Source: Lachnospiraceae bacterium (GTDB taxonomy: Bacteria > Bacillota > Clostridia > Lachnospirales > Lachnospiraceae). Taken from it: a stretch of DNA of 15,446 bases. Every line of letters starts with the position of its first letter. Within the stretch, counting starts at the first letter, position 1. The translations under genes were made by a program, and so were the position numbers. Below the pieces are notes generated by a model. That model saw only the letters and a program-made list of their open reading frames with translations. It did no database searches and was not told the DNA's origin. Positions 6,607-12,764 of this stretch are shown here, piece by piece. The stretch is from assembly GCA_900753685.1 (NCBI GenBank), contig CAAEAB010000214.1, positions 1 to 15,446 on the forward strand, read 5' to 3'.

Positions 6607-8487
6607 TCATAACACGGCCGCCGGCTTCTTACAAACAGTACACACAAGAACGGTCATATCGTCCTGCTGCACCTCCCCCGGACAGTCCAGAGCCTCATTT
6701 AAAATTTCTGACGCCATCGCGTTCGGATTGGTCAAATCCATCTCCGACAATAGATCACATATCGCCTCATTCCCATGGCTGAAACGATTGACCACACCGT
6801 CAGTCACCATAACAATCACATCGCCGTCAAATAAATTCCTGCAAAAGCCTTCACAGTCCATCTCCGGAAATACCCCCATCGGCAAAGACCCGGAGGTCAC
6901 ACATTCCACCTTTTCTCCACGCTTAATAAACGTGGAAGAGGCGCCAATTTTTATAAACTCACAAATACCGCTGTAAAGGTCAACGACACTCAAATCCATG
7001 GAAGAAAACAGTTGTCTATCCCCATGAAACATCATGACGGAATTAATCATCCGCAGCGCCGACCGCCGCGCAAATCCCGTATCTACCATCTGTTCCAGTA
7101 AATTAATCATCAGCTCGCTCTCTTCTTTTGCCTTTTCGCCGCTCCCCATTCCGTCAGACAAGGACATGAGTACTTGTCCCGAATCCAAATATATAAAAGC
7201 ATAGCTGTCCCCATTGACCGGCTCGCCCTCCTTCGGTTTTCGGGCACCCCCCTGTATCAGCCGGTATTTCGTATCCTCCACCAGTTCAAAGACTGTATAT
7301 TTCCGCCCCACCACTTCCGGACTGTCCTTTTCGGGAACAAACCGCAGTCCCGCCGCCGCGCTGACCAGCTCTGCCAGCTCCTTCACAGTCATACAGCGTC
7401 CCCGCCGCACTCTGGCAATCAGATAAACCTTCTGCCGCCTTCCATGGCTTCCCTCGTCGGTTACAGATATCTTCTTTATTTTTAGACGCTTTTTTTCCAG
7501 CTTGTGAATCAATATATCTGAAAGCTGCTTAGAATTCTCCTTCCGCTCGGACAACTCCATTGAAAGGTCGTCCATAATTTCCGCGATTTCCCCCATCTGC
7601 CCGGCAAAAGCCAGACGGTTTTCATTCAACCGGTTTTGCCATCTCAAATTCACGCTGGCCATCTGCATGACCCGATTTGTTTCCTTCAAGAAACCATCGA
7701 TATTGATACATCGCCGCCGGAACCCCGCCGGTACTTGTTTCCGGTCAACCTGTCCGTTTTCCGAAAACATATGAAGCAAATTATAAGCCGAATGACATGT
7801 GTCATAATATTCTTTTTCCCAACAATGCTCCCGCCGGCCGCAAGCTGCGCACATAGTTTCCGTCACTTCCGAAAATGCCTGCGCCACCTCCCCCTCCGAC
7901 AAGCCTTCCTTCTCAGGAATCTCATTAGTCAGCATATGCGAGAGCTTCCGAAAAGATGACGCCATATCTCCCAATCGGCACCGAACAAAATTTTCTTCAC
8001 TTTCTTTCTCTGAGACCGGCACCTCCCGGACATTATCTTTAAGAAAAACTTTCATAATGGAATAAAAAATAGCAAAGCCCACCGCCCCGAATATGGCCTC
8101 AACAGCGCCAAAACGAAGCAGCCGCCCCGCCGCCTCAATCGAAACGCCCTCCCGGGCCAGGCCGTAGCCCACATCGGCGGATAAAATTAAAAGACTTAAC
8201 ATCAGTAGCATTTCCTGCTGGCTGACCCAAGCCTTTTTCCATTCCAGTATATAAGTTATGAGCATAATACCGATAAGTATTCCTAAATATTTTAGCAGCA
8301 TCGTCTGCGGAATACCTGCCGCCATACCAATCAGCGATATTACGGGCAGCAGACTTCGATGCTCCGGCCACATATATGCCGCGGCAAAATAGGCAATTCC
8401 CATCGGGTTCATAAGACCAGATACGGAATGCTGCAAAAAGCCGCTCAGCAACAGGACCATCCATTGACGAATATGGATCCGTTTCAT
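6607..8487 (-). CDS. spoIIE: Stage II sporulation protein E, PP2C-type phosphatase
   Basis: A 626-residue membrane phosphatase that dephosphorylates the anti-anti-sigma factor SpoIIAA, releasing sigma-F in the forespore, and interacts with FtsZ at the polar septum. The N-terminal 150 residues are hydrophobic with about five membrane helices (roughly 20-40, 45-62, 64-82, 92-109, 128-147). A linker with a Cys cluster (C213, C216, C222, C231) and a coiled region (about 265-335) follows. The C-terminal PP2C domain has metal-binding SDGMGSG (D445), GASSTF, VTDGVV (D563) and QDDMT (609/610). Bacillus SpoIIE has 827 residues and ten helices, so the membrane part here is about half size. GGGAGG lies 7 nt before the ATG. 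The presence of this gene is strong evidence for endospore formation. Confidence 0.93.
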   Translation of the reverse strand: MKRIHIRQWMVLLLSGFLQHSVSGLMNPMGIAYFAAAYMWPEHRSLLPVISLIGMAAGIPQTMLLKYLGILIGIMLITYILEWKKAWVSQQEMLLMLSLLILSADVGYGLAREGVSIEAAGRLLRFGAVEAIFGAVGFAIFYSIMKVFLKDNVREVPVSEKESEENFVRCRLGDMASSFRKLSHMLTNEIPEKEGLSEGEVAQAFSEVTETMCAACGRREHCWEKEYYDTCHSAYNLLHMFSENGQVDRKQVPAGFRRRCINIDGFLKETNRVMQMASVNLRWQNRLNENRLAFAGQMGEIAEIMDDLSMELSERKENSKQLSDILIHKLEKKRLKIKKISVTDEGSHGRRQKVYLIARVRRGRCMTVKELAELVSAAAGLRFVPEKDSPEVVGRKYTVFELVEDTKYRLIQGGARKPKEGEPVNGDSYAFIYLDSGQVLMSLSDGMGSGEKAKEESELMINLLEQMVDTGFARRSALRMINSVMMFHGDRQLFSSMDLSVVDLYSGICEFIKIGASSTFIKRGEKVECVTSGSLPMGVFPEMDCEGFCRNLFDGDVIVMVTDGVVNRFSHGNEAICDLLSEMDLTNPNAMASEILNEALDCPGEVQQDDMTVLVCTVCKKPAAVL

Positions 8488-8564
8488 TTATATCCCTCCC
8501 ACAAGTGCCTGCCTTTAGACAATAACATCCTATGTTCTGGGGACATGCTTATTGCTCACAATCC

Positions 8565-8571
8565 ATCGACA
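8565..8571 (-). promoter_or_regulatory. Possible Spo0A box upstream of spoIIE
   Basis: The minus strand reads TGTCGAT, one mismatch from the 0A box TGTCGAA, 78 nt before the spoIIE ATG in the 129-nt divIC-spoIIE gap. TTGTGA, a -35-like hexamer, follows a few bases downstream. Spo0A activation of spoIIE is established in Bacillus. No convincing -10 is visible, so this is tentative. Confidence 0.3.
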
Positions 8572-8616
8572 GCCTTTGCCTGCGGCGAGCCAGTGCCCTG
8601 CTTTTTTGCTGCGGAT

Positions 8617-8928
8617 TTACTCGTCGCTTTTCTTAAATAGAATATCCTCCGAACCGGCCAAACCAAGCTTTTCTCGGGCCAGCTCTTTGTAATACTCGTC
8701 TGAATTCATATAAGCCTCTTTATTTTCCAGGACCGCCTTGACTTCGTTTTGTTCATCAATCTGCTCCTGAAGCTCCTCCACGGTTGTCCGGTATCCCTCC
8801 AGCTTATCATTTAACTTCACGCTGTTATACATAAGAACAACGCAGAGGATAAGGACCACACAGCCAATGACTGCCATTCCGCTCCGGTTACGCTGCCGTA
8901 CCCTGCGCCTGCTTGTTTTACCCGCCAT
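8617..8928 (-). CDS. divIC: Septum formation initiator, DivIC/FtsB family
   Basis: A 103-residue bitopic division protein. An Arg/Lys-rich cytoplasmic N-terminus (1-15) is followed by one membrane helix (about 18-35), an extracellular coiled coil (about 38-70, ENKEAYM end) and a short tail with the ELAREKLGLA segment (82-91) that marks the FtsB/DivIC family. It acts with FtsL and DivIB to activate septal peptidoglycan synthesis. AGGTGGAG lies just before the ATG. It sits between yabQ and spoIIE as in Bacillus, and has its own promoter (8977-9005). Assignment to DivIC rather than FtsL rests on position and the C-terminal motif. Confidence 0.88.
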   Translation of the reverse strand: MAGKTSRRRVRQRNRSGMAVIGCVVLILCVVLMYNSVKLNDKLEGYRTTVEELQEQIDEQNEVKAVLENKEAYMNSDEYYKELAREKLGLAGSEDILFKKSDE

Positions 8929-8976
8929 ATATCTCCACCTAAAATTTCTGTTAAAATAACCTGTTACATAGTTTAC

Positions 8977-9005
8977 ATTGTACCTTTTTCTGCAAAAATT
9001 TTCAA
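8977..9005 (-). promoter_or_regulatory. Sigma-A-type promoter of divIC
   Basis: Minus strand: -35 TTGAAA (9000-9005), a 17-bp spacer and -10 TACAAT (8977-8982); each hexamer is 5/6. The -35 overlaps the yabQ stop codon. This would give divIC (and spoIIE-ftsH) vegetative transcription independent of the sporulation genes upstream. Confidence 0.6.
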
Positions 9006-9385
9006 TGGTTATTCTCCGATTTATGCCGAAATTTCCTTAAAAGAGACAAAAACCCGGAAAACAGACGAAAAAACGGCTTTATTATCCAGCAAACGAGGGC
9101 TGTGTATACCGGGCTAATGGTTTTGAGATAAAATATGCTGCCGGTTATAAGACCTGCGATGGTAAAGCTTCGGATTTCTCCCCGGTTATATGTGAACAAG
9201 AGATAAAATAAAACGGCAGTAACCGCCATCCAATATAGGATATCTTCAATATTTATCCAGACAATAGAATGCCGGACAAGCCGGCGTAAAATCCTTAAAG
9301 CGTCATAGACGAAGCACATACCGATTCCCCAGAAAAAAGCCAGAAATAAAAGATAGAACTGGCTTTGAACCTCTGCGCTCATCAT
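9002..9385 (-). CDS. yabQ: Spore cortex biosynthesis protein YabQ
   Basis: A 127-residue polytopic membrane protein. Hydrophobic segments lie at about 9-27, 50-66 and 74-106, ending in a basic cytoplasmic tail. The start SAEVQSQFYLLFLAFFWGI and the early DALRILRR segment fit the YabQ family. In Bacillus the protein sits in the outer forespore membrane and is needed for cortex formation. It is shorter than the Bacillus version (about 210 residues). The ATG directly abuts the yabP stop codon (TAGATGATG), with no strong ribosome binding site, so translation probably depends on yabP. The second ATG, 3 nt on, could be the true start. Confidence 0.85.
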   Translation of the reverse strand: MMSAEVQSQFYLLFLAFFWGIGMCFVYDALRILRRLVRHSIVWINIEDILYWMAVTAVLFYLLFTYNRGEIRSFTIAGLITGSIFYLKTISPVYTALVCWIIKPFFRLFSGFLSLLRKFRHKSENNH

Positions 9386-9670
9386 CTAACGGAAAAGCCG
9401 TCCAAGGCCCTTCTCCGGATTTTTGGGAAGCTTCTGGCTATTGGAATAAATCAGACTGTCGACATGCCCGTCAATATTCACCTCGCCCTTTTCCAGCGTC
9501 AAATGGTTCACATGAAGGTCTTCGCCCCGAATCATCAACAGTCCCTCCTCCGTGTCCATAACAATTTCATTTGTATCAAAGGAAATAACATCCAAAACTC
9601 CGGTCATCTGGGCGCTGCTCCGGTTGAACAAAGTCAGTTTATGATTCTTTCCCCCAATTCTTTCATCCAT
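9386..9670 (-). CDS. yabP: Sporulation protein YabP
   Basis: A 94-residue member of the YabP/YqfC family, mother-cell proteins linked to spore coat/cortex assembly. The pattern is a compact all-beta domain: HKLTLFNRSSAQMTGVLDV near the start, then SFDTNEIVMDTEEGLLMIRG and LEKGEVNIDGHVDSLIYS. I start at the internal ATG (9668-9670) because GGGGAGG lies at the right distance before it and family members begin close to this point. An in-frame ATG 18 nt upstream overlaps that binding site. A sigma-E-like promoter precedes it. It is followed without a gap by yabQ. Confidence 0.9.
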   Translation of the reverse strand: MDERIGGKNHKLTLFNRSSAQMTGVLDVISFDTNEIVMDTEEGLLMIRGEDLHVNHLTLEKGEVNIDGHVDSLIYSNSQKLPKNPEKGLGRLFR

Positions 9671-9713
9671 AAAAAAGCCTCCCCACACACTCAGATTACA
9701 TTAAGTTAATCTA

Positions 9714-9742
9714 AATATATGGAAAGGCTTTCGTTAATATTC
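9714..9742 (-). promoter_or_regulatory. Sigma-E-like promoter before yabP-yabQ
   Basis: Minus strand: GAATATTA (9735-9742) matches the sigma-E -35 pattern GHATAHHT at 7 of 8 positions. CATATATT (9714-9721) matches the -10 CATACAHT at 7 of 8, and the spacer is 13 bp. The element begins directly after the rqcP stop codon and about 44 nt before the yabP ATG. yabP and yabQ belong to the mother-cell sigma-E programme in Bacillus, so the position fits. A small inverted repeat AGATTA/TAATCT lies in the leader. Confidence 0.5.
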
Positions 9743-9982
9743 TTATAAATACCTGAACAGCTCTTTAGCTTCTTCCTTACGCACCGTCTCGGCCACGTTC
9801 AGAACTTCCACCTTCACCGTCCGAGTTCCGAATCCGATTTCTATAATATCCCCCGCTTTTACCGCAACCCCGGCCTTCGCTGGCTTGCCGTTTACTGAGA
9901 CTCTTCCTGCATCGCAGGCCTCGTTTGCCACCGTCCGCCGTTTAATCAAACGGGATACCTTTAAAAATTTGTCTAACCGCAT
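9743..9982 (-). CDS. rqcP: S4-domain ribosome quality control protein RqcP (YabO)
   Basis: A 79-residue S4 RNA-binding protein. The S4 fold covers about 1-55: MRLDKFLKVSRLIKRRTVAN, then DAGRVSVNGK and the GD-I-I strand. In Bacillus, RqcP binds stalled 50S subunits with peptidyl-tRNA and works with RqcH to add C-terminal alanine tails that mark proteins for degradation. Length is close to the Bacillus protein (86 residues). It starts 4 nt after the HU stop codon without a visible ribosome binding site, so it probably relies on coupling to HU. It lies between HU and yabP, matching the yabN-yabO-yabP order of Bacillus. Confidence 0.9.
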   Translation of the reverse strand: MRLDKFLKVSRLIKRRTVANEACDAGRVSVNGKPAKAGVAVKAGDIIEIGFGTRTVKVEVLNVAETVRKEEAKELFRYL

Positions 9983-9986
9983 CCGA

Positions 9987-10265
9987 TTATTTATTATTTA
10001 CCAAATCCTTTAAAGCTTTACCGGCTTTAAATTTTGGAGCCTTAGAAGCTTCAATCTTCATAGCTTCGCCTGTCTGTGGGTTCCGTCCTTCTCTGGCCGG
10101 TCTTTCGCTCACTTCAAAAGTACCGAAACCAACCATCTGGATCTTTTCTCCCTTTTTCAGTTCTTCGCCTACGATATCTACAAAAGCTTTCAAAGCTTTT
10201 TCAGCATCTTTTTTGGATAATTCTGCCTGTTCTGCCATAGCTGCGATCAATTCTGTTTTGTTCAT
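9987..10265 (-). CDS. hup: HU family DNA-binding protein
   Basis: A 92-residue histone-like protein that bends and compacts DNA as a dimer. It has the family's MNKTELI start, the GFGTFEV segment (46-52), the DNA-contacting arm REGRNPQTGE (58-67) and the KAPKFKAGKALK end (75-86). AAGGAGG lies 9 nt before this ATG; an ATG two codons earlier is too close to the binding site to be the main start. Length is standard. HU is not part of this locus in Bacillus, and its insertion between mazG and rqcP is a local arrangement. A high-abundance product from inside an operon suggests extra promoter or mRNA processing that I could not identify. Confidence 0.95.
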   Translation of the reverse strand: MNKTELIAAMAEQAELSKKDAEKALKAFVDIVGEELKKGEKIQMVGFGTFEVSERPAREGRNPQTGEAMKIEASKAPKFKAGKALKDLVNNK

Positions 10266-10295
10266 TCTCATACTCCTCCTTGAATTTCCTTTACC

Positions 10296-11108
10296 TTAAA
10301 CATCCCTGTCTTTTAAATGTTTAATCTCACTCCATAATTCATCCATTTCCTGGATAGTCATATCCTTGAGGTTCACCCCCCGTCTTTCGGCGGTTCTCTC
10401 AATATATTCAAATCTATTTATAAACTTTTCTGTTGCGTTTGTCAAGGCATTTTCAACATTTACATCGAAAAAGCGCGACAAATTTACTGCCGAAAACATC
10501 AAATCCCCAAATTCCTCAAAAACAGCCTCCGAAGTCCCTTTTTCTGCGGCTTCCATCACTTCTCCAAGTTCCTCCTCAACCTTCATGGCCACCTGCCGGT
10601 AATCCTCAAAATCAAAACCGACCTTCGCCGCCTTTTTCTGAACCTTTGCCGCGCGGATATTGGCCGGCAGCGCCTTAGCCACCCGCTTCATACCTGCGGT
10701 AACCGTCTCTTCGTGCTTCTCCTTCTGTTTAATCTCTTCCCAATTCTTCAGTACCTCTTCCGGTGTATCCGCCTTGGCCGTACCAAAGACATGGGGATGG
10801 CGCCGAATCATTTTTTCTGAAATTCCCCGAATAACGTCCGCCATCGTAAAACGTCCTTCCTCCTCGGCAATTCTGGCGTGCATAACCACCTGCATCAGTA
10901 CATCTCCCAGTTCCTCACACAGATTGCTATCATCGCCGGTCGCCTGATAGGTGTCAATGCCGTCCACAACCTCGTAAGCCTCTTCAATGATACCATCTCT
11001 TAAGCTTACATGGGTCTGAACCTGATCCCACGGACAGCCGTCCTTCGCCCTCAGACGGGCAATTATTTTTTCGAAATCCTCAAACGAATATGTTTCCTTA
11101 CTTCCCAT
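10296..11108 (-). CDS. mazG: Nucleoside triphosphate pyrophosphohydrolase MazG
   Basis: A 270-residue enzyme with two tandem all-alpha MazG domains that hydrolyses (d)NTPs, including aberrant ones, to NMP and PPi. The first domain has the metal motif around E42, E43, E46 with E66 and D69, after GCPWDQVQTHVSLRDG. The second domain repeats it with E179, E180, E183, E199 and D202. The PW-Q-TH stretch and the bacterial two-domain length match E. coli MazG (263 residues). It lacks the extra N-terminal methylase domain of Bacillus YabN. GGGAG lies 8 nt before the ATG. It is the first gene of the cluster and has a good sigma-A promoter. Confidence 0.95.
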   Translation of the reverse strand: MGSKETYSFEDFEKIIARLRAKDGCPWDQVQTHVSLRDGIIEEAYEVVDGIDTYQATGDDSNLCEELGDVLMQVVMHARIAEEEGRFTMADVIRGISEKMIRRHPHVFGTAKADTPEEVLKNWEEIKQKEKHEETVTAGMKRVAKALPANIRAAKVQKKAAKVGFDFEDYRQVAMKVEEELGEVMEAAEKGTSEAVFEEFGDLMFSAVNLSRFFDVNVENALTNATEKFINRFEYIERTAERRGVNLKDMTIQEMDELWSEIKHLKDRDV

Positions 11109-11156
11109 TTTTACTGCTCCCTTATCCCCGCCGGTTTTCCGCCCGGCCTCTCATAT

Positions 11157-11176
11157 ACCTGTCGTTTCTTACAGGT
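11157..11176. repeat. Inverted repeat at the predicted mazG start site (possible operator)
   Basis: ACCTGT (11157-11162) and ACAGGT (11171-11176) are exact inverted arms with 8 nt between. The predicted mazG transcription start (about 11173) falls inside it. That is a typical place for a repressor site; it could equally be a 5' stem-loop of the mRNA. A second GC-rich inverted repeat (GCCGG/CCGGC) follows in the leader at 11130-11147. Confidence 0.4.
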
Positions 11177-11179
11177 TCT

Positions 11180-11209
11180 ATTCTACCCTGATATATGCCT
11201 GCATGTCAA
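11180..11209 (-). promoter_or_regulatory. Sigma-A-type promoter of mazG and the cluster
   Basis: Minus strand: a perfect -35 TTGACA (11204-11209), an 18-bp spacer and -10 TAGAAT (11180-11185, 5/6). The leader to the mazG ATG would be about 65 nt. It is the only promoter this strong at the head of the minus-strand cluster. Confidence 0.7.
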
Positions 11210-11224
11210 ATCCTGGCCGGCAAG

Positions 11225-11253
11225 TTGCTCTCTGCCTTCATTTGTGTTATATT
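11225..11253 (+). promoter_or_regulatory. Sigma-A-type promoter of larC-larE
   Basis: Plus strand: -35 TTGCTC (11225-11230), a 17-bp spacer and -10 TATATT (11248-11253). The leader would be about 25 nt, ending in AAGGGGG before the ATG at 11286. It lies back to back with the mazG promoter, 15 bp between the two -35 boxes. Confidence 0.55.
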
Positions 11254-11285
11254 TAGCATATATTCGCAATAAGGGGGTTATTATT

Positions 11286-12764
11286 ATGCGAAAAAAAACT
11301 CTATACTTAGAATGCTACTCCGGCATCAGCGGCGACATGGCCGTCGCTGCTCTAATCGATCTCGGCGTTGACCATTCCAGCCTTTTAGATGCTTTAAACA
11401 GCTTGAATCTGGACGGATATCGGGTAAAAATATCCCGGGTTAATAAATCCGGCATTGACGCCTGTGACTTTAACGTCATTCTGGATAAGTCTCACGAAAA
11501 TCACGATCATGACATGGAATATCTCCACGGCCCTGCTCATCATGAACACCATCACGAGCACAGCCATACACACGAACATCGAAATCTGGAAAGTGTTCAG
11601 GCCATTATTAACAGCAGTGGTTTAAACCGCCGGGCTAAAGTGACCGCCTTAAAAATATTTCAGGTTATTGCCGAAGCTGAGGCTAAGGCTCACAATAAGC
11701 CGCTGAATGAAGTTCATTTTCATGAGGTAGGCGCTGTAGATTCCATTGTTGACATCACCGCTCTCGCGGTCTGCATTGACGCTCTAGATATTCAGGAAGT
11801 CATTGTTTCCGAACTTTACGAAGGTCAGGGCACCGTCCGCTGTCAGCATGGAGTCCTTCCTGTTCCTGTTCCGGCGGTTGCCAATATTGTTTCCGCCTAT
11901 GGGCTTCCAATGCACCTTATGAATATTCAAGGAGAATTCGTCACCCCGACCGGAGCTGCCATCGCCGCCGCTCTCGGAACAGGCCATCAACTTCCAGAGC
12001 ATTTCCGGGTATTAAAAACCGGTATCGGCGCCGGCAAACGCAACTATGAAAAGGCCAGTATTCTGAGAGCTATGCTGATTGAAGATTTGGACGAAAAACC
12101 ATCTGTAACGATTACTGAAACATCTGTTTCAAATGCTCAAAGCGCTGTCCGCACCTCGGAAAGCTTTGAAATCGCTCTGAACTCAGAAAAACACCCAGCC
12201 CCGGTAAAACCAAAGGAACGGGAGCTTGGTTCTGCAAAACGGGAAGTGGATTTAGAACCAATCTGGAAAATAGAAACCAATTTGGACGACTGTACCGGCG
12301 AGGCTCTTGCCTTCGCCTCCAATCAGTTATTTGAGTCCGGCGCTCAAGACTGCTACACAACGCCAATTTATATGAAGAAAAACCGTCCGGGAACTATGCT
12401 GACAGTCCTTTGCCGAGAATCACTGATTCCAAAAATGGAAGATATTATTTTTACACATACGACCACCATTGGTCTGCGCAAATATCCGGTAGAACGAACC
12501 ATTCTTCCGCGGGAGGTCCGGACCGTAGACACACCATGGGGTAAGGCTCATGTAAAATACACGACCTGGAAGGGTCGCATTTATGCCTATCCGGAAAATG
12601 ACGATGTGGCTAATATCGCCGAAAAAAATCACCTCGCCTTCCCTGAGGTTTATGCCATGATCAAGGCCCTTGCCTATGACCTTTACGGCGGCTATTCCAA
12701 AGCCATGGCCGAACCAAAGGCAATCGAGCATAAAAAGGCCCTGCCTGAAGGAGATAAAAAGTGA
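11286..12764 (+). CDS. larC: LarC, nickel-pincer nucleotide cyclometallase (nickel insertion)
   Basis: A 492-residue protein that inserts nickel into the dithiolated pyridinium mononucleotide in a CTP-dependent reaction, the last step of lactate racemase cofactor synthesis. The family start LYLECYSGISGDMAVAALID (6-25) is clear. NEVHFHEVGAVDSIVD (141-156), LPVPVPAV, FVTPTGAAIA and the C-terminal IETNLDD...GEALAF (329-344) and KKNRPGTML (364-372) segments follow. Residues 70-98 hold 13 histidines, a probable nickel-gathering loop. The two halves are joined in one frame by a 50-60-residue linker, unlike Lactobacillus plantarum, where larC needs a programmed frameshift. AAGGGGG precedes the chosen ATG; longer in-frame extension into the mazG region is not credible. 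The last 4 nt overlap larE. Confidence 0.93.
   Translation: MRKKTLYLECYSGISGDMAVAALIDLGVDHSSLLDALNSLNLDGYRVKISRVNKSGIDACDFNVILDKSHENHDHDMEYLHGPAHHEHHHEHSHTHEHRNLESVQAIINSSGLNRRAKVTALKIFQVIAEAEAKAHNKPLNEVHFHEVGAVDSIVDITALAVCIDALDIQEVIVSELYEGQGTVRCQHGVLPVPVPAVANIVSAYGLPMHLMNIQGEFVTPTGAAIAAALGTGHQLPEHFRVLKTGIGAGKRNYEKASILRAMLIEDLDEKPSVTITETSVSNAQSAVRTSESFEIALNSEKHPAPVKPKERELGSAKREVDLEPIWKIETNLDDCTGEALAFASNQLFESGAQDCYTTPIYMKKNRPGTMLTVLCRESLIPKMEDIIFTHTTTIGLRKYPVERTILPREVRTVDTPWGKAHVKYTTWKGRIYAYPENDDVANIAEKNHLAFPEVYAMIKALAYDLYGGYSKAMAEPKAIEHKKALPEGDKK

Noticed and set aside
6542..6610. Longer TilS start at the ATGA overlap with the spoIIE stop
   Set aside because: The overlap is attractive for coupling, but there is no ribosome binding site there. 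AGGAG before the ATG at 6541 and the normal PP-loop distance favour the shorter form.
11010..11285. In-frame N-terminal extension of LarC by 92 codons
   Set aside because: It overlaps mazG and both promoters. LarC family proteins begin at the conserved LYLECYSGISGDM segment right after the ATG at 11286, which has AAGGGGG upstream.
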